Shown: positions 1 through 5,873 of the stretch, one piece after another | Layout: each line of letters begins with the position of its first letter | How positions within the stretch are numbered: position 1 is the stretch's first letter | From: Alphaproteobacteria bacterium | GTDB lineage: Bacteria > Pseudomonadota > Alphaproteobacteria > Micropepsales > Micropepsaceae | Direction of reading: 5' to 3' | DNA: 9,145 nucleotides | NCBI GenBank assembly: GCA_015654715.1 | Contig: JAATGK010000493.1 | Location: forward strand, 1 to 9,145 | Position numbers and translations under genes: made by a program | Notes under the pieces: model-generated | Database searches by the model: none | What the model saw: only the letters and a program-made list of their open reading frames with translations | Told to the model about the DNA's origin: nothing

Positions 1-286
1 ATTCGAGATCGTATTCCTCGAACAGCACCTTCCAGGGCAGCTTGCCCTTCTTGCGCACCTGCACGAAGCCGGTGGAAAGCTGATGCGCCACCGCCCCGCC
101 GAGGATGAAGCCGCGGGCCTCGATGCCGGCGATCTTGTCGACCTGCACGCCAGCGTAAGGCTGCACCAAAGCATCGACCGCCGAGCGGAAGGCGCGCGGG
201 TTGCCGAACAGCGTGGTGACATCGCGGAATTGGATCCCCTTCTTGGGGTAATCCGGAATCGTGCGGATATAGGGCTTGAAATCCAT
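1..286 (-). CDS. apt: Adenine phosphoribosyltransferase, N-terminal part (cut by window edge)
   Basis: This cytoplasmic enzyme makes AMP from adenine and PRPP (purine salvage). The visible 95 residues start [18 protein letters not shown] and line up with the start of bacterial APT: the [15 protein letters not shown] segment (residues 12-26), GIEARGF (54-60) and the RKKGKLP loop (78-84). The PRPP-binding VDD..ATGGT motif lies beyond the left edge, so completeness cannot be judged. The ATG at 284-286 is chosen because the family begins at about this point; an AGGAG-like site lies about 12 bases upstream and a closer GAGG is also present. It lies 166 bases downstream of mtnP on the same strand. 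That enzyme releases adenine, so the two genes form a functional pair and may share a transcript. The 287-452 spacer contains only a 10-base palindrome (381-390) and no convincing promoter or terminator. Confidence 0.95.
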   Translation of the reverse strand, partial: MDFKPYIRTIPDYPKKGIQFRDVTTLFGNPRAFRSAVDALVQPYAGVQVDKIAGIEARGFILGGAVAHQLSTGFVQVRKKGKLPWKVLFEEYDLE

Positions 287-452
287 GCCTCGTCCAGGCT
301 CCTGACAGGGTTTGACGCCCCCGGAGCCGGCGGCACCCGTTGGCGACCTTCTATTGCACATTTTCTGCCACGGCGCACACCCTGATCAGGCCCGTGCCAG
401 CTAAGGCGCGCCTGCGACAGGAAGGTTCGCGCCGCAGCAGAACGCCGCAGCT

Positions 453-1334
453 TTAGTTCTTGGGTCTCAGTACCCGCCCGGCCACCGCATCGAGCTTGGC
501 GACCAAGTTGGGGTCGCGCTTGTCGGGGGCGGTCATGATGGCAACGTCGAGCACGCTCTCGATGCCGAGCGGCGAGGGCTTGCGTTCGGGGCCGAGGCGC
601 TGGGCCACCGCCGTGACGAGCTTGCGCGCATTGGCGGCATTGGCCGTCAGCACCTTGATTACGGCATCGACCGTGACGTGTTCGTGCTCGGGGTGCCAGC
701 AATCGTAATCGGTCACCATCGCCACCAGCGCATAGGGAATCTCGGCTTCGCGCGCGAGCTTGGCTTCCGGCATCGCGGTCATCCCGATCACCGAACAATC
801 CCAGGAACGGTAGAGGTTGGATTCGGCGAGCGTCGAGAACTGCGGGCCCTCGATGCAGATGTAGCTGCCGCCGCGGGTATGGCGGATGTTCTCGGCCGTG
901 GCCGCTTCTTCCAAGGCGGTCGCCAGTGCCGGGCAGACCGGATGAGCCAGCGGCACATGGGCGACGAGGCCCGGGCCGAAAAAGGTCTTTTCGCGGGCAA
1001 AGGTGCGGTCGATGAACTGGTCGACGATCACGAAGCTGCCGGGCGGCAACTCCTCTTTCAGCGAGCCGCAAGCCGAGACCGAAATGAGGTCGGTGACGCC
1101 GGCGCGCTTCATGGCGTCGATATTGGCGCGGTAATTGATCGAGGACGGCGTCTGGACATGGCCGCGGCCGTGGCGCGGCAGAAACACCATGTCGACGCCG
1201 GCATAACGGCCGAACAGAAGCTGATCGGAGGCCTCGCCCCACGGACCCCGCACCGTCTGCCATTCGGACCATTCCAGCCCGTCGATGTCGTAAACGCCGC
1301 TACCGCCGATAATCCCGAGAACGCGCTTGGCCAT
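453..1334 (-). CDS. mtnP: S-methyl-5'-thioadenosine phosphorylase
   Basis: The enzyme cleaves 5'-methylthioadenosine with phosphate to adenine and 5-methylthioribose-1-phosphate, the first step of MTA clearance and methionine salvage in the cytoplasm. The 293-residue product has the family's usual length. Visible motifs are the phosphate-binding GGSG (residues 10-13), PRHGR (53-57), SACGSL (87-92), EGPQFST (162-168), the MTxMPE substrate loop (185-190) and TDYDCW (208-213). The aspartates of TDYDCW are the residues that favour 6-aminopurines; guanosine/inosine phosphorylases carry Asn there, so I call MTAP rather than PNP. The frame is open to 1436, but the ATG at 1332-1334 gives the canonical MAKRVLGIIGGSG start and follows a GAAGGGA ribosome site at good spacing. 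It is divergent from the lipoprotein gene (113-base gap) and lies upstream of apt, which recycles the adenine. Confidence 0.95.
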   Translation of the reverse strand: MAKRVLGIIGGSGVYDIDGLEWSEWQTVRGPWGEASDQLLFGRYAGVDMVFLPRHGRGHVQTPSSINYRANIDAMKRAGVTDLISVSACGSLKEELPPGSFVIVDQFIDRTFAREKTFFGPGLVAHVPLAHPVCPALATALEEAATAENIRHTRGGSYICIEGPQFSTLAESNLYRSWDCSVIGMTAMPEAKLAREAEIPYALVAMVTDYDCWHPEHEHVTVDAVIKVLTANAANARKLVTAVAQRLGPERKPSPLGIESVLDVAIMTAPDKRDPNLVAKLDAVAGRVLRPKN

Positions 1335-1447
1335 GCTGGTCCCTTCTTTCTGGGGGCCTTTTAGCACGCGCGCGGGACGCAGCAAGCGGGCGTGGACCGG
1401 ACCGGGCCGGGCTGGTACCAATAAGCGGGGTTTCATCGGGGGGTGAA

Positions 1448-1957
1448 ATGAGATCGAGCGCCGCTTTTGCCGTCTTGCTGCTGGCCGGATGCGCCACCGG
1501 GCCGGTCTTGTTGCAGAGCCGCTTCAATCCGGCGGAAGTGGCGTGGTTTGCGGGCCGCGGCACCAACACCATCGAAGGCAGCGCCATCGTCAGGAGCTAT
1601 AACGGGAAGGTGAAGACCTGTGCCGCCTTGCCGGTGATGCTGCTGCCGGTCTCGGCCTATGCCCGCGAACGGATGACGTATCTCTATGGTTCCGGTGAGG
1701 AAGGTTACAACCTTCTGGTCGGCGGCCGGCCGGCCGATTTCGCGGGCGACGACCCGCGCTACTTGGCGGCCGTCAAAGCCACCCGCTGCGATGCCCGCGG
1801 CCGCTTTGCGTTCAGCGAACTGCCCGACGGCGCCTATTACCTGGTCGCCACCGTCACCTGGCGCGAACGCGAGCTGGGCATGGATGAAGGCGGTTCGCTG
1901 ATGCAGCGGGTACAAGTGCAAACCGGCGAAACCAAGGATGTGCTGCTGGCACACTGA
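1448..1957 (+). CDS. Putative lipoprotein with carboxypeptidase-regulatory-like fold
   Basis: Function unknown. The 169-residue product begins with a short charged n-region, a hydrophobic stretch and a lipobox LLAGC with Cys15 as the predicted lipidated residue. The following Ala does not signal inner-membrane retention, so an outer-membrane lipoprotein is the simplest reading. The body looks like a small beta-sandwich: residues about 41-70 carry an IEGSAIVR....KTCAALPVMLLPVS pattern and residues about 114-138 a CDARGRFAFSELPDGAYYL pattern, both typical of carboxypeptidase-regulatory-like/transthyretin-like domains in envelope proteins. Cys58 and Cys114 could form a disulfide. The ATG at 1448 sits just after a GGGGGGTG ribosome site. 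The gene stands alone, divergent from mtnP and convergent with petC, so context gives no function. The lipoprotein call is good; the fold is tentative. Confidence 0.8.
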   Translation: MRSSAAFAVLLLAGCATGPVLLQSRFNPAEVAWFAGRGTNTIEGSAIVRSYNGKVKTCAALPVMLLPVSAYARERMTYLYGSGEEGYNLLVGGRPADFAGDDPRYLAAVKATRCDARGRFAFSELPDGAYYLVATVTWRERELGMDEGGSLMQRVQVQTGETKDVLLAH

Positions 1958-1985
1958 AGCGGCTTTTGGGCTGGAACAACGCTTA

Positions 1986-2006
1986 ACCGCCCCTTTGCGG
2001 GGAGGT
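1986..2006. terminator. Possible hairpin terminator between convergent genes
   Basis: This GC-rich inverted repeat (CCGCCCC, loop TTTGC, GGGGAGG; one G-A mismatch, flanked by an A-T pair) fills most of the 54-base gap between the lipoprotein stop and the petC stop. Its place between convergent genes suits a bidirectional terminator. There is no clean T-run on either side: the plus side has only a loosely T-rich stretch, so intrinsic termination is uncertain. Confidence 0.35.
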
Positions 2007-2011
2007 GATTG

Positions 2012-2815
2012 CTATTCTTCCTTCTTGCCGTGCCAGACTTTGCGATAGCTGAGGAAAAGCAATCCCGCCAGCAGAACCAGGAAGGCCAACACTTGCAGGC
2101 CGATGCGGTGACGGGCTTCGAGTTCAGGCTCCGACGCCCAGGTGAGGAATGTCACCACCGCCTTGGCCTCGTTGGTCACCGTCGCCGACGTGCCGTCGTT
2201 GAAGCTGACCGAGCCCTGATTCAAGGGCGGCGGCATCGCGATAGCCCGGCCCGGGAAATAGGGGTTGTAGTACTTGCCGTCCGCCACCGCGAATCCGTGC
2301 GGCACCTTCAGATTGAAGCCAGTGAGGAGCGAATAGAGGTAGTTCGGCCCGCCCTGACGCGCTTTGACGATCAGCGACAGATCGGACGGCAGCGACCCGT
2401 TGTTGTTGGCGCGCGCGGCCTCATCATTGGCAAAGGGTGGCGGGAAATGATCGGCGAGGGTCCCCGGACGCGTCAGCCGGTTGCCTTTGTCGTCGAAGAT
2501 GTCGCCGCGATCGTTGGGCTCGGCCGGAATTTTGTAGCCCGCCGCAATCGCCTTGGCCTCGGCCACGGTGAAGCCGGGACCGCCGGGCGCGGCGAGGTCG
2601 TGAAACGCGACCAGATTCAAGCCATGACAGGCGGCGCAAACTTCCTTGTAGACCAGGAAGCCGCGCTGCAGCGCGCCGCGGTCATAAGTGCCGAACAGGC
2701 CCTCGAACGACCATTTGGCGTCGCGCGGCGGCAGCGGCTGAGTCAAATCTTCGGCGGCGAAGGCAGGAGCGGCCAGCGCCATGCCGAGGGCGAGTAGCAA
2801 CGATGCGGTTTTCAT
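2012..2815 (-). CDS. petC: Cytochrome c1 of the bc1 complex
   Basis: This subunit passes electrons from the Rieske cluster to soluble or membrane cytochrome c at the periplasmic face of the inner membrane. The 267-residue precursor has a Sec signal peptide (about residues 1-20, cleavage near AFA-AE), one CAACH heme-binding motif (Cys60, Cys63, His64), the methionine ligand in AIAMPPPL (Met194), the NPYFPGRAIAMPPPL block typical of c1, and a C-terminal membrane anchor (about 239-256) followed by a basic tail. The only cysteines are the two heme cysteines, so the stabilising disulfide found in some Rhodobacter-type c1 proteins cannot form. The ATG at 2813-2815 overlaps the petB stop (ATGA, 4 bases), so translation is probably coupled. 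It is the last gene of the petABC operon. Confidence 0.97.
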   Translation of the reverse strand: MKTASLLLALGMALAAPAFAAEDLTQPLPPRDAKWSFEGLFGTYDRGALQRGFLVYKEVCAACHGLNLVAFHDLAAPGGPGFTVAEAKAIAAGYKIPAEPNDRGDIFDDKGNRLTRPGTLADHFPPPFANDEAARANNNGSLPSDLSLIVKARQGGPNYLYSLLTGFNLKVPHGFAVADGKYYNPYFPGRAIAMPPPLNQGSVSFNDGTSATVTNEAKAVVTFLTWASEPELEARHRIGLQVLAFLVLLAGLLFLSYRKVWHGKKEE

Positions 2816-4104
2816 TGCTCGCCCCCTTTGGCGACAACCGCCCCTTTTTTCAAAACAGCTTGCGCAATGCTTTCGGGCACCGGCCGGGTCACTTCCGTTT
2901 TGCCGATCCACGGCATCAGCGCCCAGAAGAACGCGAAATAATAAAGCGTCCCGAGGCGCGCCAGCCAGACCAGCGGGATATCGACCTCGCCCAAGTGCCA
3001 GGCGGCATCAGTGGTATGGGCGCCGACATAGCCGAGCAGGATGCAGGTCGCGACGAACACCCAGAAAAGCTGCTTCATCACCGGACGAAAGCGGCAAGAA
3101 CGCACTTTGGAGGTATCGAGCCAGGGGACAAACAGCGGCGTCAGCATGGCGCCGAACAGCACCAGCACGCCGAGCAACGTATTGGGGATGGCGCGCAGCA
3201 TGGCGTAGAACGGAAGCAGGTACCATTCCGGCCTGATCTCGGACGGCGTCACCAGCGGATCCGCCTGGATGTAATTGTCGGGGTTGCTGAAGAAGTTCGG
3301 CGCATAGAACACGAAGCCCATGAACACGATGAGAAACAGCGTCAGATAAAACGCATCCTTCACCGTGTACCAGGGATGGAACGGCACCGTGTCCTGCGGA
3401 CCTTTGACGTCGATGCCGAGCGGATTGCTATTGCCCGGCACATGTAGCGCCCAGATGTGCAATCCGACCACGCCGACGATCACAAACGGCAGCAGATAGT
3501 GCAGCGAAAAAAAGCGGTTCAAGGTGGCGTCACCGACCGCGTAATCACCCCGGACCCAGGTCGACAGCGCCGTGCCGAAATGCGGGATGATCTGATCGAA
3601 CGCCGTGAACAGACTGGTGATCACGGTGGCGGCCCAATAGGACATCTGGCCCCATTGCAGCGTGTAGCCGAAGAAGGCCGTCGCCATTAAGAGCAGATAG
3701 AGGACCACGCCGAGAATCCAGAGAATCTCGCGCGGCGCCTTGTAGGAGCCGTAATAAAGGCTGCGGCCCATGTGAATGTAGACGGCCACGAACAACATCG
3801 AAGCGCCGCTGGCGTGCAGGGTGCGGATCAGCCAGCCGTAATTGACCTCGCGCATGATGCGCTGCTCAACCGAGCCGAATGCCAGATCGGCGGTTGGCAC
3901 ATAGTGCATGGCGAGCACGATGCCGGTGACGATCTGCAGCACCAGCATGACGGTGAGGATGACGCCGAACGTGTACCAGAAGTTCAAATTCTTCGGCGTC
4001 GGGAAGGTGACGAACTGGTCGTTTACGAGCCGGATAACCGGTAGGCGCTGATCGAGCCAGCGGCTGAAGCCGGTCTTGGGAAGGTAATGGGAATGTCCCG
4101 CCAT
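2812..4104 (-). CDS. petB: Cytochrome b of the bc1 complex
   Basis: This is the membrane core of ubiquinol-cytochrome c reductase, carrying both b hemes and the Qo and Qi quinone sites. The 430-residue product has the one-piece (not split b6/IV) bc1 form. Heme ligands are visible as two histidine pairs 14 residues apart: His97/His111 (HASGASMLFVAVYIH) and His202/His216. The Qo-site signature PEWY is at 292-295, inside EIRPEWYLLPFYAMLRAIP. Eight or so hydrophobic segments are apparent. The frame is open upstream to 4395, but the ATG at 4102-4104 gives the family-like MAGHSHYLPKTGFSRWLDQRLP start just 4 bases after the petA stop. The ribosome site there is weak, which suggests coupled translation. 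The stop overlaps the petC start. Confidence 0.98.
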   Translation of the reverse strand: MAGHSHYLPKTGFSRWLDQRLPVIRLVNDQFVTFPTPKNLNFWYTFGVILTVMLVLQIVTGIVLAMHYVPTADLAFGSVEQRIMREVNYGWLIRTLHASGASMLFVAVYIHMGRSLYYGSYKAPREILWILGVVLYLLLMATAFFGYTLQWGQMSYWAATVITSLFTAFDQIIPHFGTALSTWVRGDYAVGDATLNRFFSLHYLLPFVIVGVVGLHIWALHVPGNSNPLGIDVKGPQDTVPFHPWYTVKDAFYLTLFLIVFMGFVFYAPNFFSNPDNYIQADPLVTPSEIRPEWYLLPFYAMLRAIPNTLLGVLVLFGAMLTPLFVPWLDTSKVRSCRFRPVMKQLFWVFVATCILLGYVGAHTTDAAWHLGEVDIPLVWLARLGTLYYFAFFWALMPWIGKTEVTRPVPESIAQAVLKKGAVVAKGGEQ

Positions 4105-4108
4105 GGTC

Positions 4109-4678
4109 TTATCCGATTCTGATCTTGGTGGGGCCGATGAAGGCGTAAGGCGGCACGGCCAGATTCTGTGGCGCCGGACCTTTGCGGATGCGCCCCGAGG
4201 CGTCGAAATCCGAACCGTGGCAATGGCACAGCCAGCCGCCATAAGAGCCCTGCGGCGCCTCGCGTGTCGAGACCGCCGGGGTGCAGCCCAAATGCGTGCA
4301 GACACCGACCAGCACCAGCCATTCCGGCTTGATGGTGCGGTTGGCATCGGTGGCGGGCGCCGATTCGGTGAGGTTGGCATTGCGCGCCAAGCCATCGGGC
4401 AGATCGGAGGGCGAGACGGCGCGCGCCGCGGCGATCTCCTTTGGCGTGCGGCGGCGCACGAACAAGGGATGGCCGCGCCATTTGAAGATCACCTGCTGGC
4501 CCGGCTGAATGGCGGACAAATCGGCTTCCACAGACGCCATGGCGAGCACCGCCGTGGACGGATTCAGCGAATCGATGAACGGCCAAGCGGCCAAACCGAC
4601 GCCAAGGGTGGCTGCCGCCCCGGTCGCGATATAAAGGAAATCCCGCCGCGTCGGCTCGGGGGTGGTTGGATTCGCCAA
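4109..4678 (-). CDS. petA: Rieske iron-sulfur subunit of the bc1 complex (TTG start)
   Basis: The protein takes an electron from quinol at the Qo site and hands it to cytochrome c1. With the TTG start it is 189 residues, the normal alphaproteobacterial size. Residues 10-16 are TRRDFLY, a twin-arginine-type leader, followed by the single N-terminal membrane helix (about 17-35). Cluster box I is CTHLGC (127-132) and box II is CHCHGS (151-156), giving ligands Cys127, His129, Cys151 and His154 and disulfide Cys132-Cys153. Box II differs from the common CPCHGSHYD: His replaces Pro at 152 and Phe replaces the redox-tuning Tyr at 158. No suitable ATG exists in frame. TTG at 4676-4678 is chosen because GAGG lies 8 bases upstream and the resulting n-region fits; a GTG at 4706-4708 is the alternative. 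First gene of petABC. Confidence 0.95.
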   Translation of the reverse strand: MANPTTPEPTRRDFLYIATGAAATLGVGLAAWPFIDSLNPSTAVLAMASVEADLSAIQPGQQVIFKWRGHPLFVRRRTPKEIAAARAVSPSDLPDGLARNANLTESAPATDANRTIKPEWLVLVGVCTHLGCTPAVSTREAPQGSYGGWLCHCHGSDFDASGRIRKGPAPQNLAVPPYAFIGPTKIRIG

Positions 4679-4686
4679 AGCTTTTA

Positions 4687-4690
4687 CCTC
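4687..4690 (-). promoter_or_regulatory. Ribosome binding site deciding the petA TTG start
   Basis: GAGG on the minus strand lies 8 bases before the TTG at 4676-4678. No other in-frame start nearby has both a comparable site and a product beginning shortly before the TRRDFLY leader. Confidence 0.6.
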
Positions 4691-4747
4691 GTTGATCGAG
4701 CTACGCACGAATACTGCGGCGGGAGCCGCGATGAAATAGCGAGGTTC

Positions 4748-4765
4748 TTGGCCGGAAAGGGCCAA
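4748..4765. repeat. Inverted repeat in petA upstream region
   Basis: Perfect 6-base arms (TTGGCC / GGCCAA) enclose a 6-base loop, 70-87 bases before the petA start. On the minus strand it would form a short hairpin in the petABC leader if transcription starts just upstream. It is too far from the start codon to cover the ribosome site, and no T-run follows. It could be an operator, a leader hairpin or chance. Confidence 0.4.
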
Positions 4766-4777
4766 AATAGAAAGTCG

Positions 4778-4783
4778 ATTATG
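4778..4783 (-). promoter_or_regulatory. Candidate -10 element for petABC
   Basis: CATAAT with a preceding GG on the minus strand is the best -10-like hexamer between vapC and petA. At 17-18 base spacing the -35 would fall in the palindrome at 4792-4808, where only a poor match (CGGCAT or GCGGCA) is present. An activator-dependent or non-canonical promoter, or read-through from vapC, is possible. Confidence 0.25.
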
Positions 4784-4791
4784 CCGGGTAT

Positions 4792-4808
4792 TGCGGCAGG
4801 ATGCCGCA
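4792..4808. repeat. Perfect inverted repeat between vapC and petA
   Basis: Seven-base arms TGCGGCA / TGCCGCA are separated by GGA. It lies 66 bases past the vapC stop and 114 bases before petA. No T-run follows on either strand, so it is not a classical terminator. It could be a protein-binding palindrome overlapping the -35 region of petABC, or a 3' hairpin on the toxin transcript. A competing pairing also exists, using TGCCG just to its left (4782-4786) with CGGCA at 4794-4798. Confidence 0.5.
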
Positions 4809-4873
4809 TAAATCTCCAGCTTCAGCGGACGGTTGCGGGCGATTCTGCTACTCCAGTTGCCCCAGCGGCGGAA

Positions 4874-5287
4874 TCAACATTCGACCACGGAAAGGTAGCC
4901 TTCGGCGCCATAATCGAGCAGCGCGTGGTCCCGCGTCATCACCGTGAAGCCGTACTCCCGCGCCGTGGCGGCAATGATCCGATCGGCGGGATCTTTGTGG
5001 ATCGGGCCGGGGAGAAAGTTGGATTCCATGAGAACTTTCGGAGTCAGCTCCGCCAGGGCCGTGTTCGGCTTTCCCATCAACACTTCGAACCAACGTTGGG
5101 GCGTGTAGGTCGACTTGAAACGGCCGCACCGGGCAAGGGTACCGATCTCCCACGCCGTGATGGGCGAAACATAGCTCGGCAAGCCTGCGGCCAAAACCGC
5201 ATCCAACGCCTGGACGGCCGCCGAACCGATTTCTCCCGATACGATCCACAACGTAGCGCAGGTATCGAGCAGCAACGGGCGGGTCAC
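4874..5287 (-). CDS. vapC: VapC-family PIN-domain toxin (GTG start)
   Basis: This is a predicted metal-dependent ribonuclease of the PIN superfamily; VapC toxins cleave RNA and are held inactive by their antitoxin. The 137-residue protein has the expected acidic centre: Asp8 in LLLDTCATLW, Glu47 in ITAWEIGTL, Asp102 in KDPADRIIAATA and Asp120 in VMTRDHALLDYG. Spacing and wording match the Sll0205-like PIN group. All four acidic residues are intact, so the toxin is probably active. The GTG at 5285-5287 overlaps the stop of the upstream gene (GTGA, 4 bases), the coupled antitoxin-toxin arrangement usual for type II modules. It is followed after 195 bases by petA on the same strand. The RNA target cannot be inferred. 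Confidence 0.88.
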   Translation of the reverse strand: MTRPLLLDTCATLWIVSGEIGSAAVQALDAVLAAGLPSYVSPITAWEIGTLARCGRFKSTYTPQRWFEVLMGKPNTALAELTPKVLMESNFLPGPIHKDPADRIIAATAREYGFTVMTRDHALLDYGAEGYLSVVEC

Positions 5288-5799
5288 GGCTTCTTTCCCT
5301 TCATCCCCTGCTCAATCATATCGGCGGTGCGTTCGAGATTGGCTTCCCATTCCGCCAGTTCGTCGGGGTCCATCGCAGGCTTGGTCAGGTCCCAGCCGGG
5401 CTCGATGGTGAAGGTGCCTTTCATCGATCCGATCAGCGGATGGTGGCCGAGCGGTTTTGCATCCATGGGGCGAAACTCCCGTACTTCCTCGGCCATGCCG
5501 GCTGGCATTCCCGACTCGCGACCGATCTCCTCAAACGTGCGCGCTATCTTGCCCGCGTTCCGAAACACCAGTTTGCGGCCCGTCATATCCACCTGCTCAG
5601 TTTCAAACCCGGCAGCCAGCCAGACTTTGGTCATCACGTTGTTGTCGGGGTTGTTGCTCCACCACGGGCGATGGACATAGGCCGAGGACGGCAGCTTGCC
5701 GGCGATGATTGTCTCGATTTCGGCAAAGGTCAGCGCCACCTCGCTTTGCGCGGCGCGAGATTTGAGATACTGGCCCAAGGCATCGTATTTCTTGCTCAT
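5284..5799 (-). CDS. Probable antitoxin: DUF7662-like domain plus AbrB/VapB-type tail
   Basis: This is the likely partner and repressor for the PIN toxin. The 171-residue product is much longer than a usual VapB (about 70-90). Residues 1-80 (KKYDALGQYLKS, then LTFAEIETIIAGKLP, then HRPWWSNN and LAAGFETEQVDMTGRKLVF) resemble DUF7662, a small domain I recognise by pattern only, function unproven. Residues 81-120 are a charged linker. Residues 121-145 (PLIGSMKGTFTIEPGWDLT) match the C-terminal toxin-binding tail of AbrB/MazE-type antitoxins, followed by a charged helical end (146-171). No AbrB swapped-hairpin DNA-binding domain is seen, so DNA binding, if any, would fall to the DUF7662-like part. 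ATG at 5797-5799 is preferred over ATG at 5812-5814 because a GGCGGA-like site precedes it and the product begins where the domain does. Its stop overlaps vapC. Confidence 0.75.
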   Translation of the reverse strand: MSKKYDALGQYLKSRAAQSEVALTFAEIETIIAGKLPSSAYVHRPWWSNNPDNNVMTKVWLAAGFETEQVDMTGRKLVFRNAGKIARTFEEIGRESGMPAGMAEEVREFRPMDAKPLGHHPLIGSMKGTFTIEPGWDLTKPAMDPDELAEWEANLERTADMIEQGMKGKKP

Positions 5800-5822
5800 G
5801 CAGTGTTCCGCCATTCAGGAAA

Positions 5823-5844
5823 GCTGTAGAAAAGTTGTAGAAAA
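5823..5844. repeat. Tandem 11-base direct repeat in the shared promoter region
   Basis: Two adjacent 11-base units, GCTGTAGAAAA and GTTGTAGAAAA, differ at one position. The spacing is about one helical turn. The second unit contains the -10 hexamer of the antitoxin promoter and the first lies at the predicted start of transcription. This could be a tandem binding site or a chance duplication in AT-rich DNA. Confidence 0.45.
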
Positions 5845-5862
5845 ACACTTATAAGTTGTCAA
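5834..5862 (-). promoter_or_regulatory. Sigma-70-type promoter of the toxin-antitoxin operon
   Basis: On the minus strand TTGACA (5857-5862) is followed after exactly 17 bases by TACAAC (5834-5839). It is the clearest promoter in the window. Transcription would start near 5826-5828, leaving a leader of about 28 bases before the preferred antitoxin ATG. An ATG at 5812-5814 would be left with almost no leader and no ribosome site. The region is distinctly AT-rich compared with its surroundings. Confidence 0.7.
5847..5856. promoter_or_regulatory. Candidate operator palindrome inside the toxin-antitoxin promoter
   Basis: ACTTATAAGT is a perfect 10-base palindrome lying wholly in the -35/-10 spacer of the minus-strand promoter. 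Type II antitoxins commonly repress their own operon by binding palindromes in this position. It is also 18-27 bases before the trmL ATG, so a bound protein could affect trmL too. Confidence 0.5.
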
Positions 5863-5873
5863 CAGGTTTTGCC

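Noticed and set aside
381..390. Palindrome CCTGATCAGG between mtnP and apt as a terminator or operator
   Set aside because: It has no loop or T-run, no promoter context and is short enough to occur by chance.
453..1334. Purine nucleoside phosphorylase instead of MTA phosphorylase
   Set aside because: The TDYDCW base-specificity segment carries Asp, as in MTA phosphorylases, and the gene is paired with apt.
1335..1436. A 34-residue N-terminal extension of mtnP
   Set aside because: The frame stays open, but the extension is basic and unlike the family, and a good ribosome site precedes the internal ATG giving the conserved start.
2009..3447. Long plus-strand open frames opposite petC and petB
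   Set aside because: They are shadows of petC and petB; the minus-strand products carry heme ligands and quinone-site motifs.
4105..4395. A 97-residue upstream extension of cytochrome b
   Set aside because: It overlaps the C-terminal half of petA in another frame and is Arg/Pro-rich; the canonical start is the ATG at 4102-4104.
4103..5680. A 525-codon open frame on the plus strand across petA, vapC and the antitoxin gene
   Set aside because: It runs antisense to three genes with clear motifs, its product is Arg/Gly-rich with no recognisable domain, and GC-rich DNA routinely gives such shadow frames.
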